Notes under the pieces: model-generated
What the model was told of the DNA's origin: nothing
Seen by the model: only the letters and a program-made list of their open reading frames with translations
The model's database searches: none
Shown: positions 33,948 through 45,400 of the stretch, piece after piece
How the letters are laid out: the number at the start of each line of letters is the position of its first letter
Position numbering within the stretch: position 1 is the stretch's first letter
Program-made: the position numbers and the translations under genes
From: Trichosphaerium sp. ATCC 40318
Lineage: Eukaryota > Discosea > Flabellinia > Trichosidae
NCBI GenBank assembly: GCA_038496445.1
Contig: JALMLS010000071.1
Coordinates: 1 to 64,000 of the forward strand
Length of the DNA: 64,000 nucleotides
Direction of reading: 5' to 3'

Positions 33948-34380
33948 CTTGCGTAGTAAATACAGCAACATTCAAATAAACTATTTGTCTGAACTACTAC
34001 TTGGCTTTTTCTGCTTGAACAAACTTTTTTTTTAGTTTGTTTTAGCACGTGTTTGGTGTATTGAAAACTCCTAACTATCTTGTGTATAACGGTATGTGAT
34101 ATGTAAGAACGTTTTATGCAACTGATATTAAGGTACAAGTATCAAGGTAAGGCACAATCTGGCTTTGTAGCACTTGTATCATATCTTCAAATGTCTAAGT
34201 AGTATTGACCTAAAAGACTACTTTCAACTTAATTGTAACACCAAAATTGGACCCTTTTCGGTCTGATAATCTGCAGCTTAGACTGATATTTAACCAAGCA
34301 TAAACTGAAGAAGTAATGTGAATATGTGAAAAAAAGTCTTTCAGATTGAGAACTAGCATATCTCTATGTCTGTAACACTT
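33948..34380. other. Convergent intergenic region
   Basis: Spacer between the 3' ends of the protease gene and the LRR gene. A T-run and a CACGTG near 34044 are visible; no gene. Confidence 0.4.
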
Positions 34381-35724
34381 TCAAAAACAATATGGAGTCA
34401 CATGTACAGTTTCTGCTCCTCCACAGTTAAGAGTATCAATCCCTTCATAAGTTATTGAACGACAACCAGTCAAGTCAATTTCATAAACTCCTACCAAAGC
34501 CTTCAAACCTTCATCTGTTACATCTGTATATGCTAGGTCAATGGTATGTACTCCTGCCAAAGCCTTTATACCTTCATCGGTTATGGACACACAGCAAGCT
34601 AATTTTATAGTATGCGCACCTGCCAATGCTTTCAAACTTTCATCTGTTACCTTTGTATTCGATAACTGTATAGTATGTACACCTGCCAACGCCTTTATAC
34701 CCTCACCTGTTATCAGCGTACAATACTCTAAGTCTATAGTATGCACGCCTGCCAGTGCCTTCAAACCTTCATCTGTTACCTTTGTCCTTCTTAACTCAAT
34801 ATTATGTACACCTGCCAATGCCTTTATACCCTCACCTGTTATCAGCGCACAATACTCTAAGTCTATAGTATGCACGCCTGCCAGTGCCTTTATACCTTCA
34901 TCTGTTACCTTTGTCCTTCTTAACTCAATACTATGTACACCTGCCAAAGCCTTCAAACCTTCATCTGTTACCTTTGTACTCGATAACTGTATAGTATGTA
35001 CACCTGCGAACGCCTTTGTACCCTCACCTGTTATTAGCTCGCAATACTCTGAGTCTATAGTATGCACGCCTGCCAATGCCTTTATACCCTCATCTGTTAC
35101 CTTTGTATAGGCTAATTGAATAGTGTGTACACCAGCCAAAGCTTTCAAACCTTCATCTGTTACCTTTGTGTGTGCTAATTGTATAGTGTGTACTCCAGCC
35201 AACGCCTTTATACCCTCATCTGTTATAGACTCACACTTATACAAGTCAATTGTATGTACGCCTGCCAATGCCTTCAAACCTTCATCTGTTACCTTTGTAT
35301 CTGCTAACGCAATATTATGTACACCTGCCAACGCCTTTATACCCTCATCTGTAATATATTGGCAATATTGTAAGGAGACCGTATGTACGCCTGCTAGCTT
35401 CTTGACGCCATTATCATTTATTTTACTAACATACCACACATAAATAGCCGTATTCCGCAGTAATGGACTTCCTTGAAGGAGCTTCAATTTGCTAACACTT
35501 TGAATACCGATTTCATCATATCCAACGTGGTTGTGGACGATATCTCGCAAAAGGCGACAAGTTTGGGCCGAACGGAGTGTATAATGCCCTTGTTTGAGAA
35601 TATGGACTAGAACCTCAATTGGTAGTGCAACAAGGTCGAATACGTGCGGACTCTTGTTTTTTGCGTATTTTTCGGCCATTTGGTTGTAATATGCGTCTAA
35701 AACAATTGTATACGTTAGTTTCAC
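34381..35724 (-). CDS. F-box protein with highly regular LRR array
   Basis: An intronless frame of 447 residues; a second ATG at 35679 may be the true start. The F-box-like part lies around residues 32-70 (ALPIEVLVHIL, RSAQTCRLLRDIV), then HVGYDEIGI and GSPLLRN. Fourteen or so repeats of about 23 residues follow, alternating types such as KVTDEGLKALAGVHTIQL and ITDEGIKALAGVHTIDL. Nucleotide identity between repeats is high, pointing to recent tandem expansion or conversion. A cysteine-containing LRR after an F-box suggests an SCF substrate receptor. I associate LRR and F-box proteins of this type with both amoebae and their giant viruses. The long antisense frames here are shadows. Confidence 0.8.
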   Translation of the reverse strand: MKLTYTIVLDAYYNQMAEKYAKNKSPHVFDLVALPIEVLVHILKQGHYTLRSAQTCRLLRDIVHNHVGYDEIGIQSVSKLKLLQGSPLLRNTAIYVWYVSKINDNGVKKLAGVHTVSLQYCQYITDEGIKALAGVHNIALADTKVTDEGLKALAGVHTIDLYKCESITDEGIKALAGVHTIQLAHTKVTDEGLKALAGVHTIQLAYTKVTDEGIKALAGVHTIDSEYCELITGEGTKAFAGVHTIQLSSTKVTDEGLKALAGVHSIELRRTKVTDEGIKALAGVHTIDLEYCALITGEGIKALAGVHNIELRRTKVTDEGLKALAGVHTIDLEYCTLITGEGIKALAGVHTIQLSNTKVTDESLKALAGAHTIKLACCVSITDEGIKALAGVHTIDLAYTDVTDEGLKALVGVYEIDLTGCRSITYEGIDTLNCGGAETVHVTPYCF

Positions 35725-36003
35725 TAATTAAAACACTTTCAAGTGCACTTGTACTTAATCCAGTCTATTCTGGGCTATTTCAATTGCAAAAGTACACGTG
35801 ATTACCTTAAGGTAAGCGCTCAAGACGTCTGATTCAAATTGGAAGCATTTTACTGAACAGTAACTTGATATTCGTCTTGTCCAAGGGATGCTTGGTGGAT
35901 TCATTTAAGCGTTTAATACAAAGCAAATTGGGGCAAAAAAACGCTCATTGAAACAAAATGACTAACCTTCCACGTGATAATCACCTAAGCATTCAATCAT
36001 AAA

Positions 36004-36702
36004 ATGAAGCGTCTAAACGCCAACAAAGATAGTTTTCGTGCAGAATCGGATAAATGCCTTCTACTGTGCCTTCCAGTTGAGCTTCAGCTTGATATTATTG
36101 ATTTAGACACATCAGTGTACTTTAAATATCCGCTTCTCTCGAAACAAGCAGCAATGGCAACAAGGTTTGATAGCGAGCTTAAAAAGCATGGAAAATGGGA
36201 ACGAAGGATAAACGGTGACCTTGTTTGTCAGGATGATTGGAAGCACGGTAGAAGGGATGGAGAGTACAAGTGCTATATTAATGGCCAATTAGTGACGCAT
36301 TATAATTATATCAATGGCGTACAGGACGGAGAGTGCAAGAATTGGTATAGTAATGGGGTATTGAGTATGCAGTACTACTGTGTCAATGGTGCAACACAAG
36401 GAGAAAACAAAGAGTGGCATAACAATGGCCAATTGAAGTTGCAGTATTACTATGTCAATTGTAAAATGGAAGGAGAGTACAAAGAGTGGTATGACAATGG
36501 CCAATTGAAATTCTATGGCAATTATATAAATAGTAAACAAGAAGGAGAGCATAAGATGTGGTATATCAATGGTCAATTAGGTTACCAGCGTTATTATGTT
36601 AATAATAAGCTACATGGAGAGTTCAAGTATTGGGATAGTAGTGGTCAACTAAAGGAACATTGCTATTATGTAAATGGTAACAAGAGGGAGAGGCCTGGAT
36701 AG
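36004..36702 (+). CDS. F-box-like/MORN_2-repeat protein
   Basis: A 232-residue intronless frame. The N-terminal leader LPVELQLDIIDLDTSVYFKY and PLLSKQAAMATRFD looks like a degenerate F-box and is shared by all MORN genes of this window. From residue about 60 there are seven 24-residue repeats of the form YxNGxxxGExKxWxxNGQL, a MORN_2-type antiparallel beta array. Divergent from the LRR gene across 280 bp that contain two CACGTG sites (about 35795 and 35970). The function is unknown; protein binding is likely. Confidence 0.78.
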   Translation: MKRLNANKDSFRAESDKCLLLCLPVELQLDIIDLDTSVYFKYPLLSKQAAMATRFDSELKKHGKWERRINGDLVCQDDWKHGRRDGEYKCYINGQLVTHYNYINGVQDGECKNWYSNGVLSMQYYCVNGATQGENKEWHNNGQLKLQYYYVNCKMEGEYKEWYDNGQLKFYGNYINSKQEGEHKMWYINGQLGYQRYYVNNKLHGEFKYWDSSGQLKEHCYYVNGNKRERPG

Positions 36703-37943
36703 AACAAAGAATAGAAAGTTATCTTAGATAAAAACTCACTAACTTAGCATTTGTGTATAGTGTAGTGACATCTTAAGCTTCATAGATGATACATTGAGCT
36801 TTGCAACATAAACAGTACAAAATAAAATTACCTGTACAAATCACGTGCCTTAAAAGAAACTCTTTTTTTAGCATAAATGATAGTTCACAAGTTCTTTTGA
36901 TAGCCATAGTGCATGCTTATAATAGCATGAATGTTTTTTTAGTTATTTACAGTCAACTATCACCTATAGGATGGTTGGTCTCCATCAGTTTGTATAAACT
37001 TGCACAATAAAAAGTGAAACAAAACGTTCAAAGATGGATAATGTTGTCATGACTGAGGAGTTTATTGTGTTTGAACGATCAAGGGCGTCTCTGTAATAGT
37101 CAATTGTACAGTATTGTATTATCTATGCGGAATTATGCCAATCCCTGATGGTATCAATCTTAGGGGTGCAATCTCAAGGCTTGAACTCATAACATGTACA
37201 CTCAACTTTTATGCACAAAATTGTAATGTACTTTCCCATAATCCACGGAATAATAAAGATACTCCCACGGTCCGCTGTCACAAAATCTTAGAGCTCTCCA
37301 ATCTATTGAACTACTCAGTGTGCACATAAGGTGGCTGTTCACTTTTGTGGCAGGTTTGAATATCACCTTTTTTTACATTTAGAAACTATTGTTTCGCATA
37401 AGTAATGCACTTGATACATTTCTCTATGGGCGCACAAAGTGATAAAAAGAGGTTTGGGAGAAGGTTTATGACACCACGTGATTTTGTTCCAAATGTGGCA
37501 AAATATCGTCACCACAGGCACTTAGGTTAGCGTGACCGAGTTTTACCACTAAAACGTAATTTGTTAAAAACAACAAGCTGATAGAGGGCTTTCAACCACT
37601 CTATGCGTAGAACTTGTAGTTTAAAGGCGTCTTAGACTACTTGTAATCAAAAGAAAGTAGCTGGTGGTTCAAAAAGAAACCACTGGCTTGGCCTTTTGAT
37701 GTTCGCTGAATGCATATACTGGTCTTGTTCTAAATCGTGGACCGAAAACCGACAGCTTGAAACCGTACTGGTATTGGACTGGTTATGGACCGAAAACCGA
37801 TTTGAAACCGGACCAGTATTTGCCACCTCTAACAATGCAACTACAAGCAACGTCGGTTCGTATGATAAGTCACGCTTATAACTTAATGTTAACTGTTGTA
37901 GGATCGTACAACGTTTCAAGCTTTCAAGGAAAACTGGTGTAAA
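36703..37943. other. Intergenic with a small tandem duplication
   Basis: No supported gene. At 37738-37830 a unit GACCGAAAACCGA...TTGAAACCG is present twice, about 51 bp apart, with slight differences. CACGTG occurs near 36840 and 37470. Short frames over it have no recognisable domain. Confidence 0.45.
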
Positions 37944-38737
37944 ATGGCAACAACAAAGGTAAAGATGTACTGTAAGGCTCCTCACAAACACTAAATATTT
38001 AGATTAACAAACAAGAATCGACTCCTTGCCGTTTATTACAACTTCCTATAGAGCTACAACTTGATATTATGGATTTAAGCATGGATACGTACACCCTGTG
38101 GCCTCTATTATCAAAAAAAGCAGCTGTGAGCACTCGCTTCAACTACAACTTAGAGAAACACGGAGAGCACAAAGAATGGCATCACGGACATGTACAGAAG
38201 ACGTGCGTGTATGAGAATGGTAAACGAGAAGGTATATTTAAGAGGTACAAGAAGAGACGTTTGATAGAAACCTGTTGGTACAAAGATGGTAAAAAAGAAG
38301 GAAAGCAGATGATATGGCAGAATGGAAAATTAATAGTAGAAGCATACTACCACAACGGTTTGTATGAAGGAGAATACAAGTCATGGTATGAAAATGGTAC
38401 TTTAGAGAGGTTAAGCTACTACTGTAAAGACAAGCTAGAAGGAGATTATGAAAAGTGGGATAGCGCAGGTGTGTTGATTCAGAAATGCCGTTATGTGAAG
38501 GGCAAGGCACAAGGAGCTTATTTGAAATGGCACAGTAACGGGCAATTGTTCTACAGATTCTTTTTTCACAACAATAGAAGAGAGGGAGAGTTTACGTCAT
38601 TTTTTGACAATGGACAATTAGGACAGAAATGCATGTACAAGAATGATCTCAAAGAAGGAGAGGAAGAGTGCTGGACAAGAGATGGCACATTGAAAACGCG
38701 CTACTTTTATATAAATGGCATCAGAAGATCACGTTAA
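37944..38737 (+). CDS. F-box-like/MORN_2-repeat protein with 5' intron
   Basis: Exon 1 (37944-37958, MATTK) is joined through a 44-nt GT-AG intron to exon 2 (38003-38737), giving about 249 residues. The leader LPIELQLDIMDLSMD and PLLSKKAAVSTRF matches the neighbour, followed by eight MORN_2-type repeats (for example GEYKSWYENGTL, GEFTSFFDNGQL). The same small first exon exists in the frameshifted copy at 55029, so this intron is old in the family. Transcribed in the same direction as the 36.0-kb paralog. Confidence 0.75.
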
Positions 38738-39579
38738 CAACAACTTGGTTCAAAGTTACTAAACACAACCAGCGAAAAGATAATACATAACAATAAACCT
38801 TCATTTCAGAAACATACTAAACATACTTTTGCAAAGCACAAACATAAATGCAACAAACTTGCATAAACACTAAAAATTATCTTAAATTAGCCTGTTCGTT
38901 TCACATGATAGTAAGTAGAACTGTAGTAAGACGAATTGTTATCAAATAGCAAAAGCTATTGTGCAATGCAAAGTGAATTGTAATCCGTTCAACACGTCCG
39001 TACTTCGGTACAGCGAAGTAATAGGTTTTTAAGGTCGTTAAAACCAAGCTTCCAGACCTCGATGAGTTCAAAGTCGAGAGCTTGGGTATTTTAGCGATCA
39101 CAAAGGGTAGCGCACGCATAGTAAACAGAGATACAGTTTGGCTATTGATAGGTCAAAGTACAAATTGACTTTCGTTTGAAAATAAACGTATCACATGTGA
39201 TACAAACCGTCAAAACTGTTTACGTAGTGCTTGTTAAGTTAATAATAATATGTTTGAAGCCTGAAAGCAATTAACAACGCTCGAAATAACTGAAAGAGTA
39301 TTGCACGTAGTTTTTTTTTTTTTTTGAAACATCCCTAAAGTTAATTCCGTGAATTCTTGGAGCGAAATGGGATGTAACCTGGTTACTCCAATTTATATTA
39401 CTATTTTTGTAGCCCCAATTGACCTTGTGAGACTACTGTGGTTTCTTTATCACTATGTTAGTATCATTAAATGCCCAGCTTAGTAAGAAAATAATGAGAA
39501 TTTTGGTTTGTTGGTGCTAGTGCAGTTGTGTTCATGACTTGGTTGGATGAAGTACTGTAAACGTACAGCTATTTGTACA
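38738..39579. other. Intergenic, no gene seen
   Basis: Contains a short inverted repeat, TACTTCG and CGAAGTA around 39001-39020, and a T-run near 39310. No coding frame is supported. Confidence 0.4.
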
Positions 39580-39760
39580 ATGTAATTTTCACAAAAAGAT
39601 ATGGCTGCCAGTTTCAGGGTCATTATTATAGCTTTGGTGCATCCAAGACCGATTTTGGGCATTGAGATCAGTTCAGAATTTTCACGTGATAAGTGATTCA
39701 GATAGTTGTGACTTGGTTCGAATTAGTTTGCGTTGAGCTGAGTAACGCTAAAACCTGCCG
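39580..39760 (+). repeat. Dispersed repeat, copy 2
   Basis: Matches the reverse complement of 20430-20805 (see copy 1). This copy lacks the roughly 130-bp insertion and instead reads straight from GATAAGTG into ATTCAGATAGTTG. CACGTG at about 39682 falls inside it; copy 1 has CATG at the corresponding place. Confidence 0.75.
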
Positions 39761-39766
39761 CAGCAT

Positions 39767-39980
39767 AGCCATGCCAGCGGTGATAACTGTTGTGAAACTG
39801 TTTCCAAGTTGGTTCATGTCGAACTGAGTACTCTCTTGAAACTAACGCCCTTCCGTTATGAATGAATAATTTGAATAAAATACCTTACCGCAGACTATAG
39901 CACATAGCAATGCCAGCGGTGATAACTGTTGTGAAACTGTTTCCAAGTTGGTTCATGTCGAACTGAGTACGCTCTTGAAA
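39767..39980 (+). repeat. Two near-identical 75-bp units, 133 bp apart
   Basis: The unit beginning ATGCCAGCGGTGATAACTG and ending CTCTTGAAAC occurs at about 39770-39842 and 39911-39980, differing at only a couple of positions. It continues the dispersed repeat and has a weaker match in copy 1 near 20400-20470, so the duplication arose within the repeat family. Confidence 0.75.
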
Positions 39981-40560
39981 CCTGTCGAAGTCACAAAAAC
40001 GCTTGCATATCAAAGCTAGATACTTAGATACGCTTATATATGCTCAATAAATAGATACAAAAGACCTTGGAACGGTGCACTAACCGAATTCCATTTTGTG
40101 CTCACCGTTTAAAATTAATACCATCTTTAACACGTTGTACATGGTTTTACAGGAAAATGTGACGAAATTAGGCGATGCTTAAACAAAATGACTTGTTCTA
40201 TGTTGTTACTCATAGCACAAGTAGACAGAGCTACTAGGTTTTCCAGTTACACTTTTTTAAAATGATACAGCATAATGAGCTACATTGAAAGAATTCTGTA
40301 GTTAGCTACAGTTCAATTCAAAAATTATTCGTGGAAATACTTAGGAAGATGTAACTAGTTATATGAAACGCATACTAATGTCATATTAACGACTTGACGT
40401 TGCATGAAATTATGTCAAATATACGAGATTGAGAAATATGTAAGAGTTCATGGAAACCTCGTTAAGTCATATCTTGTAACAGGCTATTCATAACACTTAC
40501 AATTCAGAAACACGATCAAAAACCTCTACAACCAATAAACGCTGGTTTCAAGGATTATCA
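39981..40560. other. Intergenic, upstream of an LRR gene
   Basis: AT-rich spacer without supported features. Confidence 0.4.
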
Positions 40561-41322
40561 ATGGATAAACAAATAACACCCACCAACTCGTGTTATAATG
40601 AAGCAACAGATAATACCTCATTGCTAGACATACCAACAGAGATTTTGGCTTATTTACTCCGATTTTTAAGCAGAAACGAGCTATTTCAAGTGACCCTAAG
40701 CTGTATGCGATTGTCTGCTATTATTCACTATCATGTTGGCTATGGCTTTATCAACGTTACATCAAGTGAAGGTTGCTTGCTTATTTCAGGAAGCCCGCTT
40801 CTAAATAACACAACAATGTCTTTACAGTTATTCCCAGACGCAAGTGATGAGGATATTGATCTCCTTGCTGGTGTACATACAATTGATTTAAGTTACACTT
40901 CAGTGAAGGACAAAGGACTGTCAGCTCTATCAGGAGTACATAAAATTGATTTAAGTTGTACATTGATTACTGATAAGGGTGTTTCCACATTGGCTGGCGT
41001 ACATACCATTAATCTATCCCAGTGTAATCTTGTTACAGATTTAGGCGTTTCAGCCTTACATGGTGTGCACATAATTAACCTTTCAAACTGTAAAGGTATC
41101 AATGGACAATGCATGGCAAGCCTTTCAAATGCTCACACGGTCAATATATCATGTACAAATGCGACAGATGACTGGGTTGCTCCACTTACAAACATCAAAG
41201 TGTTAATTATGAGAAAATGCAACAAGATTACAAATGAAGCCTTATATTCACTTTACAAAAAAGGTGTACGCCTGCAGGGAAGAGCTCATTATAGATCTAC
41301 AGACATCCTACTCTACCTTTAA
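40561..41322 (+). CDS. F-box/LRR protein, LAGVHTI family
   Basis: A 253-residue intronless frame. The F-box-like part covers residues about 22-60 (LDIPTEILAYLLRFLSRNEL, LSCMRLSAII), followed by HYHVGYGFI and GSPLLNNT as in the other family members. About seven LRRs follow, with LAGVHTIDLSYT and LITDKGVSTLAGVHTINL. Shorter than the 34.4-kb and 59.4-kb relatives. A decayed copy of its 3' end lies inverted at 2187-2475. Convergent with a MORN gene 405 bp downstream. Confidence 0.78.
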   Translation: MDKQITPTNSCYNEATDNTSLLDIPTEILAYLLRFLSRNELFQVTLSCMRLSAIIHYHVGYGFINVTSSEGCLLISGSPLLNNTTMSLQLFPDASDEDIDLLAGVHTIDLSYTSVKDKGLSALSGVHKIDLSCTLITDKGVSTLAGVHTINLSQCNLVTDLGVSALHGVHIINLSNCKGINGQCMASLSNAHTVNISCTNATDDWVAPLTNIKVLIMRKCNKITNEALYSLYKKGVRLQGRAHYRSTDILLYL

Positions 41323-41727
41323 AATATCATAGCAACACCTAGCTTTGAGGAAATACTAATCCATATAACAGCTGTAGCTAACTTGCACGTGATGAAGTAT
41401 TAATTGCAAGTGCAAAGGATTTAGATCAATTAGTAACACCATCACTGCTTAATGTTTCGTCACATATATTTTATGTTACAAACATCACATTTGAGATACA
41501 ATAACAGAATGTCTTGTGAATAGAAGTTAGCTTGAAAATAGTGTAATTTCGAATAATGTCAACGGTTACGTATTAATTGGATTCCGTTCACAAATGACCT
41601 CAAAGTACAAGAGAAACACTTTCATAATGAACCTCACACAGAGTCCATGGATGTCTACATATATGGAACATAAGCTGTTTATTAAAAGAAAAATACACTC
41701 TTTTATACTGCGAATCCAATCACAGTG
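41323..41727. other. Convergent spacer between LRR and MORN genes
   Basis: Contains the bases that are also retained downstream of the pseudogene copy at 2.2 kb, and one CACGTG near 41383. No gene. Confidence 0.4.
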
Positions 41728-42215
41728 CTATTTGGTAGAATGTATATATTTCTTGAGTATTCCTTTTGTATGCCAATCCGTGGACTTGCCATCACGTGTA
41801 CAAGTAATCCAAACGCAATGCATTGACAACTCACCGTTCTCACGCCACCGCTTGTAATCTCCTTCAATTGTACCATTAACATAGGTAGCCTGTTTTATTA
41901 ATTGACCATTGTAATGCCATCGTTTAGATTCTCCATGGCGTTTGCCATGTCTATACCAACACTCTCGTGTAATTAGTGATTGAGTTTTGTCACGTGCACT
42001 TTTGTTCTGCGGCTTGCCACACCATACGAATATATTCTCTGTAGATCCAATGATATACTTCCGTTTTATCCATTTTCCGTGTTTATTAAGCTTGTTATCA
42101 AACCTTGAATTTGTAGCTGTCTTTTTTGATAATAGGGGATACTTTAAATACACTTCAAAGTCCAAATCAATTAAATTTAGATGTAATTCAACAGGTAAGA
42201 GCAATAGAAGACTAT
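41728..42215 (-). CDS. F-box-like/MORN_2 protein, 5' exon unresolved
   Basis: Starts after an acceptor-like TTGAATAG and encodes LLLLLPVELHLNLIDLDFEV and PLLSKKTATNSRFD, then about three MORN_2 repeats and the end HSTK. There is no ATG before the leader, so a small 5' exon like that of the 37.9-kb gene probably exists but was not found. An extra stretch (about GSTENIFVWCGKPQNKSARD) relative to paralogs contains CACGTG and may be a retained intron. It could equally be a damaged copy. Confidence 0.55.
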
Positions 42216-42469
42216 TACTCTATTCAATAAGTTAGGCAGGCTTTATAACTTGGTGTACGTTGATACCTGCAATTTGCTGAGTGATGGACACAACGAGTTG
42301 TTAGTCATTTAACAGCTAGCGTTAATCTTGACTTAATAGGAATCACGTGGCATCAGAATCTAATTGTTAAGTCAACATTTTATTCCACCTCCTTAGGTGC
42401 TTCACAGAGTGTACAATAATATCAGACACACAACGAAGTACGAGAGCTGAGTTATTTTATTCAAGTGGC

Positions 42470-45400
42470 TTATGCTTCTGGTCGAAAGAAACTAGTTGAT
42501 ACAATATCACTTGGTATCTTGTTGAAGAAGCCTCGCGCTTTAACTGTCGTATCCTTTGAAACAGGGAATGAAGAAGTGTAAAGAGGAGATGTAATTGTTG
42601 GATCAGTACCATCAAGAGTGTATCTAATAGACTGTTAATAAACCTCAAGTAACAACCTCAGACATAGTTGACATTACCTTATATTTCCTGATTTAATCAT
42701 GGACAATTCTATTGAAGTTGGTTCTACCCAAAAAGTTATTGGAGTAAAGTTTGGAAAAAAGAAAACTGCGTACTCTTAAAATAGAATCCTCCTGGCACAC
42801 TTCGGCATAAAGTGTCATTCTTACAGCTTGACCGTATGTATTCGTTTAGTTTCCATTCAGGCGAGGCATAGATATATGGAAAATTATCTTAGATTTTCGT
42901 TAGCACTTGTTTGCAATCACGTGGTGAAAAGTAAAAGTAGTACCTTCAAAAGCTTGTTGGTAATCATAAAATTGATAGTATGATGATGGTCTTGCTGGAG
43001 GAATTGGTCTTTTCAATAGAGCAAACTGATTCTGGCGTAGAATAGAACGCGCTCGTTGAAAGTCAACCAACCTGTCATGTAGATACAAGCCTAGTTTCAG
43101 TAAACAACAAATATTACTTTCTCGAAAGAAATTACCTTTAAATCTTGGTGTTTCTGCCTTCCGTTCTTGCTCGAAAAGAGAGTCCATGTATGAAAGAGCT
43201 TTTGATATAGAATTAACAGATTCACTAGTATTCTTGGCGTATGCTTGCTCCACTGAATCACATAAAGCGTTCAAAGCGTTGACACTTCAAAAAATCTTAG
43301 AAACAACAAAAAATAGGTTTTGTAATTACCTGAAGTAGTGAATTGATATTTGTGTCATCACGTGCGTTTGGTAGAATTGACTAAAGAGAACATTAGTATT
43401 GTTCCATTAAACAATATATTGCCTTTAACTTACGTATTCTTTTGTAACGTTGGTAGTATTGCCAATGCTGTTTTGTATACTTCAACAAGTGCAGAGAAAC
43501 TTTCTCGCACACGATAATCTTTGGCTTCACCTACCAAACTCAGCGATATATTTCCCTACGTATGTGTTTAATCATATTGATGTTAGATAAATGCTACTTG
43601 ACTTACGCTTTTTATTGCATCAGTAAACTTTCCTCCAAGCGTTTTTATATAAGTCCTTGATGAGAATAAGTTACTCAAAGTTTGTTTTTTTTTTTTGAAA
43701 GAAAATAACGTACGAGAAGTGATTGTCACCTGTACCACGTAGTACATATGGAATTGAGAAGTAAGCCTACCATTTAACACTATTTAATAAAGTATCTACA
43801 TATAGCATGGATTGACTTACCGACCATAAATTGGCTATCTGAGGAGCAGCTTTTGCATCATAGTATCTGCTACACCAATCTAGTAAATAATCTGCTTGAG
43901 CCTTTACAGGATCTACATTCATGCGATTTGATGGATCTTGAAGAAAGAATAGGTAAGCAAACGGTCTCATGCTAAAAGGTGTATTTAGTTTACCCCATAC
44001 AAGCTCCATAGCTGCTGTAGTCATCATGACGTATGGTCTAATAGCTAAGTTAGAAAAACCGAAGAAAAGAAAAAAAAAAGAGAAAAGTTTCTCGCTAGAG
44101 TACCTGATGTCTGAAAGGTTTAGAATAAATATAGATGTAGCCTTTTTCTGGAAAAAAGGAGCTACATTCTTGTACATTATTTGTGGTGATATCATCTCTG
44201 TCAACTGGTTTGCATTGCCATTGTACTAATTTTGAAGAAAATATGTTAGCACAACACGTTTTTTCAATTTGAGTTTATCTCTGAAAGGTGGGGATCTAAT
44301 CGTATCTCACCATGGCAACGTGATAGTATAAGCCATCTCCTTCTTTGAGATTTTTTAATCCACCGACAGCCCCTTCACCATTATCCGCAAGAACTAGAAC
44401 ATTGTTCAGTTCCAGAAAAAGGGAAGAACAGTATTAACGCTTTCAAAATATTTTAGTGTCTGTCAGTACCTGTTACAACACCTTCTGGTATTTTAAGATA
44501 TCCTTCATCAAAAAATGTTGTTCCTTCATCCCATAGATATGTGATAATCTTAGCGTCTTTTTGTACTGATCTAACCCCTAATATTTTCTTACTTTTTTCA
44601 CATTTTTTGATTTTGGGTACTAACAATTTGTCATGTTACTCATAACCCAATTAATACGTTCCGCTTTTTCCTGATCTGAACATCCTATGACCAAGATTAT
44701 TGTGGGTTTTATTAAATAGCGTTTATTATACCTGGGCAAGGAGCTGGATAGTCGTTCAATCCACGATATCTTCAAAGAAAAATCAAAAAAATAAATTTGA
44801 AGCATTATATTACCCAATACTCCACACAACTTCATTATCTTGCTGCGCGGCAATAGACGCTTTCCATGCATATTCCATTACGCTTGGATCTTTTAGCCAA
44901 TCATAAGCCATAGAGCGTGGCCATCGGAATGTATCAAGACCTGCACGTGTTAGCTTAAATTACAAACAAAACAACAACGTTGAGTAAAGAAACATACCGA
45001 GAAGGTTAAAATGATGTTGTGTTATCGCTAAACCTCTTCTTGCTGCAAGAGATATTGATTTTTCATCTGGTAATGGAACAGTGCCAACCAAGAAAGTGTT
45101 ACATTTTTGTCTGTTGTTCCATGAGTTCAAAAAATAAAACGAACTAGCTCACCTCAAACATGCTTCAAAAACATGGTCCCATTGCTCTAGTGAAAAAACA
45201 GTCTAGTTACAGAGTAAGAGTTTAGTAAACACAGTGTCATTACCTCCCCAATAGGACTCGGGAACAATCCTCCAAGTAAATCTTCATCGTTTGTAAACCA
45301 ACCTCGCTGCTCAAATGCTGGAGGCTAAATGCTGTTTGAACCACTGAACATTTCGTACTTGAAAGCACGTGCATACCTTGAACGTAACTGAAAACGTCGG

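Noticed and set aside
34541-35443. Long plus-strand open frames (189 and 106 codons) rich in VCTPAxAF repeats
   Set aside because: They are exact antisense shadows of the minus-strand LRR repeats; the repeat period keeps the opposite frame open.
36289-36576. Minus-strand hydrophobic frame resembling a membrane protein
   Set aside because: Antisense of the MORN repeats; the hydrophobicity comes from complementing AAT/TAT-rich codons.
39700-39760. tRNA gene suggested by GGTTCGAAT
   Set aside because: No cloverleaf, acceptor stem or A-box can be drawn around it; it is part of a dispersed repeat.
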